A DNA stretch of 64,000 bases, taken from NCBI RefSeq assembly GCF_010119975.1, contig NZ_CP048222.1, positions 3,924,501-3,988,500 on the forward strand, written 5' to 3'. The stretch's first letter is position 1. Every line of letters begins with the position of its first letter. Below the pieces are notes generated by a model. That model had not been told where the DNA came from, did not search any database, and was given only the letters and a program-made list of their open reading frames with translations. A program made the translations under genes and the position numbers. The DNA is from Rhodocytophaga rosea. Its GTDB lineage: Bacteria; Bacteroidota; Bacteroidia; Cytophagales; 172606-1. Positions 1-6,616 of this stretch are shown here, in pieces.

Positions 1-2
1 AA

Positions 3-392
3 AAACTCAACGATTATCTGCTTTCAACACTGGTTCCACTCACCAATGCTGTACATCAATATGCACCCCGGCAAGTCATTGGTGCTTCCGGTTCATTCGA
101 AACCTGGTGTGAAATACATTACAAGCGGATTCAGCCCAATTTTAATTTGCATGATCGCTCCTGGCATGAACTGCCTATAACGGCTTTTTATAACATGTAC
201 CAGGAAATTTTACAGAAAAACCACTCTGAAAGGTCGCAGATACCTGGAATGGCAGAAATACGGGTGGATATGATTGTGATGGCTTCCTGCCTGGTTGCTT
301 TTGTTCTGAAAAAATATGGAATTGAGCAAATCAAAGCCTCTACGTATGCTTTGAAAGAAGGCGTACTGTTTCATCAGATTCTTGGGAAATGA
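3..392 (+). CDS. Ppx/GppA-family phosphatase, C-terminal part (cut by window edge)
   Basis: The reading frame is open from the first complete codon at base 3, so the N-terminus lies outside the window. About 129 residues remain. They include VIGASGSFETW, which resembles the C-terminal ATPase-fold half of exopolyphosphatase / pppGpp phosphohydrolase proteins, followed by helical sequence with EIRVDMIVMA, also typical of that family. Family members hydrolyse polyphosphate or the pppGpp 5'-phosphate in the cytoplasm. The substrate cannot be decided from the C-terminus alone. The downstream lipoprotein starts only 28 bases later and could be co-transcribed. Confidence 0.75.
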   Translation, partial: KLNDYLLSTLVPLTNAVHQYAPRQVIGASGSFETWCEIHYKRIQPNFNLHDRSWHELPITAFYNMYQEILQKNHSERSQIPGMAEIRVDMIVMASCLVAFVLKKYGIEQIKASTYALKEGVLFHQILGK

Positions 393-419
393 AATCACTG
401 CCAAAGGCAATAGTGGAAT

Positions 420-1355
420 ATGAGGATTGGAAATAAAATACTAAAGATTATAGTTTTATCCATCCTTATAGGTGCTTGTAGCAAGGGTGAAAAATCAATT
501 GAAAAGGATGGCTTATCAAGTATAACCATTTCCGAAGATGGGAGGAAAATTATTTATTCATGGGTAGAAAACGGCATAGGCTCTATCTATGAAGCTAATC
601 TTGACGGTTCCAATCCAGAAATCCTGCACAAAGCAAATAATATTTCCTTTGCTAACCCAAGAATTTCTGCTGGGGGTAAGAAAATAGTTTTAACCGGGCA
701 TCACAGGACAAGTGTAAATAGTGCCATTTGGATAATGAATCGGGATGGAACTGGATTAAAATCATTAACTGATATGTCAGCTATACGGCCAGAGGCAGTA
801 CTTTCTCTTAAAGAAGATACCGTTTTCTTTCTACAAGCCAATAGTTATGAGCAATACTCTCCAATAGGAAGAAGAGCCGCTCACAACTTTGATATTTATA
901 ATATAGCATTAGATAACCCAGAGATTACCCGGATGACAAATCTGAATGCGTATGGCCTTTATTATCTATCAAATTTATCTGCTGATCAACTCTTATTTAG
1001 TGCAATAGATAATAACCGAGGAATATGCGTATTATCAAGGTCTAGTAATTCACTAAGGCACCTTGATCCAATAAATAGAGGAGATAGAGATTTAATCAGT
1101 TATGGCCTCCCTGTTGTTTTAGATTCTAATCAAATTGCATGTAACTCCTACTATGAGCTACTTCTCATTAACTTACAAGATAATACTGAAAAGTTTATTG
1201 GAAGAAGTCCAGTAGGTCAATTTAGCCGTTTATGCTATAATCAATCCAATCAACGGCTTTATTTCACTGTAACAGGAGAAAAGAACAGCGTTTTCTCTGT
1301 TAAATTAGATGGATCTGATCTTATTGAATCTCCATTTAGCATAAATATCAACTAA
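420..1355 (+). CDS. Lipoprotein with TolB-like/PD40 beta-propeller repeats
   Basis: The N-terminus is a short basic segment plus hydrophobic stretch ending in LIGAC, a lipobox, so the mature protein should be lipid-anchored at Cys20. The rest contains repeated blade motifs such as ISEDGRKIIYSW, ANLDGSNPEIL, ISAGGKKIVLTG and MNRDGTGLKSL, the pattern of TolB/PD40 propellers that bind proteins or ligands in the periplasm. No enzymatic motif is visible. The gene is more AT-rich than its neighbours. It ends 10 bases from the convergent Met8-CysH gene with no obvious terminator between them. The partner is unknown. Confidence 0.7.
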   Translation: MRIGNKILKIIVLSILIGACSKGEKSIEKDGLSSITISEDGRKIIYSWVENGIGSIYEANLDGSNPEILHKANNISFANPRISAGGKKIVLTGHHRTSVNSAIWIMNRDGTGLKSLTDMSAIRPEAVLSLKEDTVFFLQANSYEQYSPIGRRAAHNFDIYNIALDNPEITRMTNLNAYGLYYLSNLSADQLLFSAIDNNRGICVLSRSSNSLRHLDPINRGDRDLISYGLPVVLDSNQIACNSYYELLLINLQDNTEKFIGRSPVGQFSRLCYNQSNQRLYFTVTGEKNSVFSVKLDGSDLIESPFSININ

Positions 1356-1365
1356 TCAGTTAAAA

Positions 1366-2661
1366 CTATATATGCAAACCGCATTCAGTTTTAGCCTGGC
1401 CAAACCAACGGCCTTCCCTCCCAGTGCCTTTTACCGTGCAATGTGTACATCCGATTGATCCATATCCTTCAAAAACCAGTGGATGAAAATGCAAGTCATG
1501 TGTGAGGATGTACATATCTCTTTCTTCAGGCGTAATGTCGAGGATCGGATAGAACTTGAGAATGCCATTTTTCTCTTCAAAAAGGCGTAAGCCTTTGCGG
1601 TGTTCATTCTGGGTATGTATCAGGCCGGAAACCCACACCTGGTAATTTCCTGATATAGCATCTAATGGTTCTGTTTTATTCACTTTGCAGCATAAATCCG
1701 GATCTTTCGTCCACATATTATACTCCGAAGTAAACCTGTGTTTCCAAACCTCTGCTTTCAGATCAATTACATTCAGGTTATACATCTGAGTAAGCTTTTC
1801 CTTATAAGCCAGTGTTTCCGGAAAATGATAACCTGTATCTATAAAATGTACTTTCTGTTTGCTTCCAGTCAGGCGGGCAAATAAATGCAGTAATAAAGCG
1901 GAATTGCCAGCAAAAGAAGAAGTTAGCAATACATCTTCCGGCCCAAAATCTTTGTAGAGTTCCAGAATTCTTTCATCAATAGTCAGCTTTTCATACCGTT
2001 CATTCAACTCTTCTATATCATACGGTTTCCGTTCAGCTTTTTTCTCGGCAGAGGGAGTAATTTTTATAGCTTGTGGAACAAAAGAAGCAGTAAGCTCATT
2101 GAGCTGGTTCACTTTTTCGGCAAAATCGCCTTTGATTCCATTACGAATTGCCTGCATATTATTGAGAACTTCCTGAGTAGATTCCGGTAACGCTTCCTCA
2201 AAATACTGACGCATTCGTTTGGCTAGTGTCGGAGATTTGCCATTGGTAGAGATAGCAATTTTCAGATCGCCTTTCTTCACAATAGAACCGAGGTAAAAAT
2301 CACACAAATCGGGGGTATCAGCAATATTGGCCAATACTTTATGTGCCTTAGCCTGTCTTTTTATAATTTCATGCAATGAACGGTCCGTGGTTGCAGCGAT
2401 CACAATGTCTTTGTCTTCCAGGTCTTCTTCCTGGTAAGGGCGTTCTTCGAGGATAATATTCTCGTATTCGCTCACTAAGGCTCTTATATCATCAGAGATG
2501 GAAATCCCTACTAATGTTATCTGGGTAGACGGGTTGTTTTTGAGAATAGCACTCAGTTTTTCCAAGCCAATCATTCCTCCACCTACAATGAGTACCCGGA
2601 GTTCATTCAGTTTGAGAAATACCGGAAAAAGTAGATTTCCTTCTGTTTCAGTTTGTACCAT
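1366..2661 (-). CDS. Fusion: siroheme synthase (Met8/CysG-N) + APS/PAPS reductase (CysH)
   Basis: Residues 1-200 are a precorrin-2 dehydrogenase/ferrochelatase domain: the NAD-binding GGGMIG is at 27-32, with ADTPDLCDFYLGS and STNGKSPTLAKRMR after it. Residues about 210-431 are a sulfonucleotide reductase. The Cys324-Cys325 pair and Cys405-x-x-Cys408 are the four expected [4Fe-4S] ligands, and Cys427 in ECGLH is the catalytic cysteine. The cluster cysteines mark the APS-reductase type, although many bacterial enzymes of this type are annotated CysH. One polypeptide would therefore join the making of sulfite with the making of the siroheme needed to reduce it. It is the third gene of the sulfite reductase operon, 190 bases after cobA. 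The ATG at 2661 is followed directly by family sequence. The fusion itself is unusual. Confidence 0.9.
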   Translation of the reverse strand: MVQTETEGNLLFPVFLKLNELRVLIVGGGMIGLEKLSAILKNNPSTQITLVGISISDDIRALVSEYENIILEERPYQEEDLEDKDIVIAATTDRSLHEIIKRQAKAHKVLANIADTPDLCDFYLGSIVKKGDLKIAISTNGKSPTLAKRMRQYFEEALPESTQEVLNNMQAIRNGIKGDFAEKVNQLNELTASFVPQAIKITPSAEKKAERKPYDIEELNERYEKLTIDERILELYKDFGPEDVLLTSSFAGNSALLLHLFARLTGSKQKVHFIDTGYHFPETLAYKEKLTQMYNLNVIDLKAEVWKHRFTSEYNMWTKDPDLCCKVNKTEPLDAISGNYQVWVSGLIHTQNEHRKGLRLFEEKNGILKFYPILDITPEERDMYILTHDLHFHPLVFEGYGSIGCTHCTVKGTGREGRWFGQAKTECGLHI

Positions 2662-2720
2662 GGAAATAAGAAATTTAATTTAGATCACCTGTTACCCAAT
2701 CTTTTAAACAAGGCTTTTCC

Positions 2721-2736
2721 AAACATATGTATGTTT
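2721..2736. repeat. Short inverted repeat upstream of the Met8-CysH gene
   Basis: AAACATA-TG-TATGTTT is a 7-2-7 inverted repeat about 60 bases upstream of the Met8-CysH start. Its position suits an operator for a dimeric regulator or an internal promoter site, but no regulator is known. It could be chance in AT-rich DNA. Confidence 0.3.
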
Positions 2737-2810
2737 GTTGTCCTTGGTCAAAGAGGAATTATTTTGGTAGTGTTATAGGAAAGCTTTAAAAATAGAATTG
2801 GGAGAGAAAC

Positions 2811-2840
2811 TGGTTGAACACGTACAGACATGTTCAACCA
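2811..2840. repeat. Perfect 10-bp hairpin between cobA and the Met8-CysH gene
   Basis: TGGTTGAACA and TGTTCAACCA form perfect arms around a 10-base loop, starting 12 bases beyond the cobA stop. In the operon direction no run of T follows, so it is not a standard terminator. It may be an mRNA-stabilising or processing hairpin that sets the ratio of the upstream and downstream genes. Confidence 0.5.
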
Positions 2841-2851
2841 ATTTTAATTAT

Positions 2852-3634
2852 TTAGTTTTGACAGACATTTTGGATATCTGATTCGGTGATGCGTTGCAGT
2901 ACAAATTCCGGGTGTTCTCTTACTACTTCGCCCAATACAATAACTGCCGGAGAAGCGATCTTTTGTTCATTTACAAGGTCTACAATAGTTTCTACAGTTC
3001 CTAGTACAAATCTTTCTTCAGGTAAAGAACCATTTTGAATAACTGCTACCGGTAACTGATTTCTGCCATATTGCGCATAGATAGCAGCTATTTCCCTGAG
3101 TTTGTGAAGGCCCATTAAAATAATAGCCGTTGCCTGAGATTGAGCAGCCAGTTTGATGTCGGTGGAAACTTCTCCCTTTTGGGTGGTTCCGGTAAGTACC
3201 CAGAAGCTTTCACTGATCCCCCGGCTCGTAAGCGGAATGCGTTGCAATTCTGGTACGGCAATGGAACTTGAAATACCTGGAATAACCGAAGTAGGTATAT
3301 TATAAGACTCTATATAGGTGATTTCTTCATGCCCTCTTCCGAAAACAAACGAATCGCCTCCTTTTAAGCGCACTACATGGCCATATGCAAAAGCTGCATC
3401 AACAATCAATTTATTTATATCTTCTTGTGCCATTTCATGCTTAGCAGCCCGTTTACCTACAAAAATAGTTGGTACTTCATCAGCTACGTGTTCCAGTAGT
3501 TCTTTATTTACCAGCGCATCATATAATACTACATCTGCTTCCCACAGTGCTTTTAAACCTTTAACAGTTATTAGACTGGCATCGCCAGGACCTGCGCCCA
3601 CCAATGTTACTTTAGGATATACTAATTTTTGCAT
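2852..3634 (-). CDS. cobA: Uroporphyrinogen-III C-methyltransferase
   Basis: This SUMT enzyme uses two S-adenosylmethionines to convert uroporphyrinogen III to precorrin-2, the entry step to siroheme. Family motifs in order are VGAGPGDASLITVKG near the N-terminus, GGDSFVFGRGHEE near residue 95, PGISSSIAVP, and the C-terminal PAVIVLGEVV. At 260 residues it is the normal single-domain length. Its start lies 23 bases inside the end of the sulfite reductase gene, which suggests translational coupling. The NAD-dependent and ferrochelatase steps that follow are supplied by the Met8 half of the next gene. No cobalamin-ring genes are nearby, so the product is most likely used for siroheme. Confidence 0.93.
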   Translation of the reverse strand: MQKLVYPKVTLVGAGPGDASLITVKGLKALWEADVVLYDALVNKELLEHVADEVPTIFVGKRAAKHEMAQEDINKLIVDAAFAYGHVVRLKGGDSFVFGRGHEEITYIESYNIPTSVIPGISSSIAVPELQRIPLTSRGISESFWVLTGTTQKGEVSTDIKLAAQSQATAIILMGLHKLREIAAIYAQYGRNQLPVAVIQNGSLPEERFVLGTVETIVDLVNEQKIASPAVIVLGEVVREHPEFVLQRITESDIQNVCQN

Positions 3635-5732
3635 TTTCTTGTAATTCTTGTCTAGTGGTAGAAACTAATTGATGAAAAGCGATGGCATCCTGCAGATAGG
3701 CACTTGCAAATGCTTCGCTTGGTTCATTGGAATTGATCTGATGGACTAAGGTTTTAAAATCTGTAGGCAGATTAATCAGCCCGGTTTGCACTACATGCTT
3801 ATCAAAATCATTGATAATGCCATGCTGGGTATTACAGCTGATATCCTGAGATAAAAGAAAGCTTTTTGCTGTACTGATCAAACCAGTATAAGTATGATAA
3901 ATAGAATCTGCATAAGCTTTTTCTGCCAACGCTTCCGATGCCCAGATCAATTTTTCTTCTGCTTCATAGAGCAGGGTAGCGATCAGATCGATGATTACGC
4001 TGGCACATTCTCCTACCCCAATAGCGGTTTCGTATTTTTTATCTTCGCCCCAGTCGATAAAGTCAGATTCAACCAGTCTTTCGGTATTAGCCAATGGTTT
4101 GAGCAACTGATAAAAATAATCTTTGCCTTTTCTCTGGTAATAATTATTGAAATATTCGCCTTCCTGTGCCTTTTCCTGGTAATCGTTCAGAAGGTAGCGC
4201 AATACATCCAGACCTCTTTTGCTGGGAACTTTAATTACTTTGTCAGCTACAATGCCTACGCCATTGCCTTCGGTGCCTCCGCCTAGCATTACTTGTAAGG
4301 CTGGCAATACATTAGGCCCTTTTTTGATAGAGCTGCCATGGAAACCGATATTGGCTATGCTATGCTGCCCACAGCCATTCATACAGCCGCTTATCTTTAT
4401 TTTTATATCTGTATTATAAATCAGGTCAGGATATTCGGCTGCAATCATTTTTTCCAGTTCATGGGCAATTCCGGTACTGCTGGAAATACCCAGGTTACAG
4501 GTATCGGTTCCCGGACAAGCTGTTACATCGAGAGTACTATCAAATCCTGGATCACCCAAACCGATTTCGTTCAGAGCAGCATATACAGCTGGTAAGGCTT
4601 CCAGGCGGATAAACTTGAGCATCAATCCCTGGTTAATCGTTACCCGGATATCATCGGCTGCATAGGCTTTTACAATCGGTGCCAGTTTACGGGCCGTATC
4701 TGAAGCCAGATCGCCAAGCAAAACTTTAATCTGAACCGCATAGAACCCTTTCTGTTTTTGCTCAAACACATTGGTTTTGAGCCAGGATTCGTAACGGGCA
4801 GTATCGGTGATTTCTACTGCAGGAATTTCCTTGTTTTCTGGTAATTCAGCTTCCGGTAAACTATTGCGGTCTATCCAGTATTCTTTGGATTTCAATGCTT
4901 TGCGTTCCTGTTCTACTAGTTCCACAAAACTCTCCAGCCCGATTTCTTCCAGTAAAAATTTCAACCTGGCTTTGTGCCGGCGGTTGCGCTCGCCATAGCG
5001 GTCGAAGATACGGAGCACCCCTTCGGTAAACGGAATTACATATTGTTCTTCCAGGAATTCATGCACCGGTAAAGCTAAATAAGGTTGTGCACCTAATCCG
5101 CCGGCAATTACTACTTTGAATCCTCTTACTTCCTTTCCATCTATAGTTTTTACCTGTGGAATAAAGCCCAAATCATGAATATAACTGAAAGAATCATCGG
5201 CCTGGCTGGAAGAAAAAGCAATTTTGAATTTCCGCCCCATGTCCTGGCAAATGGGATTCCGTAACAAATAACGGAATAACTCATAGGCATATGGAGATAC
5301 ATCGAAAGGTTCCTGAGGATCGATGCCTGCTTTATGGCTGGCAGTAATGTTCCGAACCGTATTCCCACAAGCTTCTCTGGTCGTGATATTATCCTCCGAT
5401 AATTTAGCCCACAGTTCAGGCGTTCTATTCAGGCTTACAAAGTGAATCTGAATATCTTGCCGGGTAGTCAGGTGCAGGTTACGGGTAGCATACTCATCAG
5501 AAATATCAGCAATCCGCAGTAGTTGTTTAACTGTAATCCGGCCAAACGGAACTTTAATCCGGATCATTTGCACACCGGGCTGCCTTTGTCCATAAATACC
5601 TCTTACCAGGCGAAGGCTGCGGAATTTATCAGGATGAATCACGCCTTCCTGAAATAGCCTGATCTGCTTCTCCAAAGCGACAATATCTTTGGCAACTACC
5701 GGATTTTCAAGTTCTGTTCTGAAACTTTGCAT
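3612..5732 (-). CDS. Siroheme [4Fe-4S] sulfite (or nitrite) reductase with C-terminal HEPN-like domain
   Basis: Residues 1 to about 565 form a ferredoxin-type sulfite/nitrite reductase: two ferredoxin-like half-domains (LVRGIYGQRQPGVQMIRI, NLHLTTRQDIQIHFV) and the siroheme/4Fe-4S ligands Cys406, Cys412, Cys450 and Cys454 (CPGTDTC...SGCMNGC). Linkage to cysH and cobA favours sulfite over nitrite as substrate. Residues about 565-695 are an extra helical domain whose YADSIYHTYTGLISTAKSF and IINDFDKHVVQTGLI resemble HEPN domains. I place the start at the ATG at 5732. The in-frame TTG at 5765 lies in the T-tract of the preceding attenuator terminator and would add 11 residues. Transcription should be controlled by the tandem cysteine leaders upstream. 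Confidence 0.9.
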   Translation of the reverse strand: MQSFRTELENPVVAKDIVALEKQIRLFQEGVIHPDKFRSLRLVRGIYGQRQPGVQMIRIKVPFGRITVKQLLRIADISDEYATRNLHLTTRQDIQIHFVSLNRTPELWAKLSEDNITTREACGNTVRNITASHKAGIDPQEPFDVSPYAYELFRYLLRNPICQDMGRKFKIAFSSSQADDSFSYIHDLGFIPQVKTIDGKEVRGFKVVIAGGLGAQPYLALPVHEFLEEQYVIPFTEGVLRIFDRYGERNRRHKARLKFLLEEIGLESFVELVEQERKALKSKEYWIDRNSLPEAELPENKEIPAVEITDTARYESWLKTNVFEQKQKGFYAVQIKVLLGDLASDTARKLAPIVKAYAADDIRVTINQGLMLKFIRLEALPAVYAALNEIGLGDPGFDSTLDVTACPGTDTCNLGISSSTGIAHELEKMIAAEYPDLIYNTDIKIKISGCMNGCGQHSIANIGFHGSSIKKGPNVLPALQVMLGGGTEGNGVGIVADKVIKVPSKRGLDVLRYLLNDYQEKAQEGEYFNNYYQRKGKDYFYQLLKPLANTERLVESDFIDWGEDKKYETAIGVGECASVIIDLIATLLYEAEEKLIWASEALAEKAYADSIYHTYTGLISTAKSFLLSQDISCNTQHGIINDFDKHVVQTGLINLPTDFKTLVHQINSNEPSEAFASAYLQDAIAFHQLVSTTRQELQENAKISIS

Positions 5733-5754
5733 GTGAGTATGTGAATTGAAATTT

Positions 5755-5790
5755 TGTAAAAACAAAAGCCTCTCCTACTAAGGAAAGGCT
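5755..5790 (-). terminator. Terminator hairpin of attenuator 2
   Basis: On the minus strand AGCCTTTCC (5790-5782), a six-base loop, and GGAGAGGCT (5775-5767) form a 9-bp stem with one G-U pair, followed by TTTGTTTTT. It lies directly before the sulfite reductase gene and would stop transcription unless the 5' arm is captured by the upstream antiterminator arm at 5844-5836. Confidence 0.8.
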
Positions 5791-5822
5791 CTTTCTAAGG
5801 TATGTTGGTTGAAGTTTAAACA

Positions 5823-5906
5823 TTAACCCATACAAAGCCTCTCCATTGTTGAGTAGCAACAACAACAGGTAGTATCACAGCAAGTAGTATGGATATGTTT
5901 CATCAT
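5823..5906 (-). CDS. Cys-rich leader peptide 2 (27 aa)
   Basis: An ATG-initiated 27-codon frame contains TTCCDTTCCCC: cysteines at 9, 10, 14, 15, 16 and 17, plus one at 25. Seven Cys codons in 27, six of them clustered, is what a leader that senses Cys-tRNA charging should look like. It sits between attenuator hairpins and upstream of a cysteine-biosynthesis operon. The antiterminator arm A' overlaps codons 21-24 (Met-Glu-Arg-Leu). A second ATG follows the first, so the peptide may be 26 residues. Confidence 0.8.
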   Translation of the reverse strand: MMKHIHTTCCDTTCCCCYSTMERLCMG

Positions 5907-5919
5907 CTGGATTGTTTTA

Positions 5920-5953
5920 TAAAATAAAAAGCCTTTCCTGTGTTGGAGAGGCT
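5920..5953 (-). terminator. Terminator hairpin of attenuator 1
   Basis: On the minus strand AGCCTCTCC (5953-5945), loop AACACA, and GGAAAGGCT (5938-5930) form a 9-bp stem with one C-A mismatch, followed by TTTTTATTTTAT. It lies between leader peptide 1 and leader peptide 2. Confidence 0.75.
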
Positions 5954-6003
5954 TCTATCATCTGCTTATTAATATTTTGAATGATCACAAAAGCCTTTCC
6001 TGC

Positions 6004-6081
6004 TTAACAGCAACAGCAAGCACAGCAGCACTTGGTCATTTGTACGAAGCAGAAAGTAATAGAGTTGGTTTTGTATATCAT
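6004..6081 (-). CDS. Cys-rich leader peptide 1 (11 or 25 aa)
   Basis: The frame ends in MTKCCCACCCC followed by TAA, giving seven cysteines in the last eight residues. It can start at the ATG at 6039 (11 residues) or at the in-frame ATG at 6081 (25 residues, with one more Cys). No protein domain is possible at this size. The cysteine run, the immediately following attenuator arms and the downstream sulfur-assimilation operon together indicate a leader that senses charged Cys-tRNA. Confidence 0.8.
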   Translation of the reverse strand: MIYKTNSITFCFVQMTKCCCACCCC

Positions 6082-6210
6082 GGTTTTTGCTTAACACGAT
6101 TGTGTATATGCAAGTTCACATATCTGTTTAATTTTTGCAAGCATTATCCTGATAAATTACAATTCAAATTCTACAATGTCCGCTAAATGCAGTTTAATCT
6201 GTTATAAATC

Positions 6211-6218
6211 CAAAACTA
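6211..6218 (-). promoter_or_regulatory. Possible -7 element for the sulfur operon
   Basis: TAGTTTTG on the minus strand matches the Bacteroidota TAnnTTTG element exactly and lies about 130 bases upstream of leader peptide 1. No convincing TTG -33 element is present, so this is only a candidate. Confidence 0.3.
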
Positions 6219-6539
6219 TAAGAAAATAACCTCTTCCACTACATCTGCACTTACATCGCGGTTAAGCATTTCCAGAATTTTAGACTTAGACATTGAGAGT
6301 TCATTCTTCAAGGGAGCAGAATTTAGCTGCACATATAACTTCTTGTTTTTGATGAAAATTTTGCTGGTCCGGTTAGAAATCATAGGACCCATCAGGCGGG
6401 TCCAGGCAGCAATTACATGCGTTTCATTGTACTTTCCTTTCAGTTTATAGGCATTGAGTAATTCATGAATGGCATCTTTTAAGGTAGCTGTGTGGGCATT
6501 ACGGGAGAAATATTCTTTTTTATTAGGTTGGCGATACAT
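6216..6539 (-). CDS. DUF721 / DciA-like protein
   Basis: This 107-residue protein has the DUF721 layout: an N-terminal helix (TLKDAIHELLNAYKLKGK), the conserved VIAAWTRLMGPMISNRT segment, then a short beta-rich part with LYVQLNSAPLKNELSM. DciA-type members help load the replicative helicase DnaB, and relatives next to recF are common in this phylum. It follows recF on the same strand after 77 bases, consistent with a replication/repair pair. The exact role in Bacteroidota is inferred from the family. Confidence 0.8.
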   Translation of the reverse strand: MYRQPNKKEYFSRNAHTATLKDAIHELLNAYKLKGKYNETHVIAAWTRLMGPMISNRTSKIFIKNKKLYVQLNSAPLKNELSMSKSKILEMLNRDVSADVVEEVIFL

Positions 6540-6616
6540 ACAATAGTGTAAATTCTAGTTCTGGTGAGCAATATTATACATTCTACAAAAACTACCCTCA
6601 TCATAAGGATACTTCC

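Larger units (their letters stand above)
5755..5906 (-). promoter_or_regulatory. Cysteine-responsive transcription attenuator 2
   Basis: Order on the transcript: start of leader peptide 2, Cys codons, arm A' (5844-5836, GGAGAGGCT), leader stop, arm B' (5790-5782, AGCCTTTCC), arm C' (5775-5767, GGAGAGGCT), T-tract. A' and C' are identical, so B' can pair with either one: A'B' is the antiterminator and B'C' the terminator. A ribosome that reaches the stop covers A' and favours termination. One stalled at the Cys codons leaves A' free. The mechanism is inferred from the classical trp/his attenuation logic; the sequences are directly visible. Confidence 0.8.
5920..6081 (-). promoter_or_regulatory. 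Cysteine-responsive transcription attenuator 1
   Basis: Order on the transcript: leader peptide 1, its TAA stop, arm A (6000-5992, GGAAAGGCT) only three bases after the stop, arm B (5953-5945, AGCCTCTCC), arm C (5938-5930, GGAAAGGCT), T-tract. A and C are identical, so B can form either an antiterminator (AB) or the terminator (BC). A ribosome at the stop codon would mask A and cause termination. Stalling on the first Cys codons, up to 28 bases upstream of A, would leave A free. This repeats the design of attenuator 2 with a different peptide. Confidence 0.8.

Noticed and set aside
3612-4040. HEPN toxin of a toxin-antitoxin pair
   Set aside because: The domain is fused in frame to the reductase, lacks a clear RNase motif, and has no MNT partner.
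5732-5765. TTG start for the sulfite reductase at 5765
   Set aside because: The codon lies in the T-tract of the attenuator terminator, and the ATG at 5732 begins recognisable family sequence.
5767-6000. Repeated AAGCCTTTCC/GGAAAGGCTT units as a mobile repeat or CRISPR
   Set aside because: Similar arms occur in ordinary terminators at 11434 and 45972, so the sequence is a favoured terminator stem here; spacing is irregular.
5977-6186. 69-residue plus-strand frame over the attenuator region
   Set aside because: It is antisense to leader peptide 1, low in complexity, and without family character; the minus-strand leaders explain the sequence better.
5755-6215. SAM or cobalamin riboswitch in front of the sulfur operon
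   Set aside because: No conserved riboswitch core was recognised, while Cys codons and paired arms account for the region.
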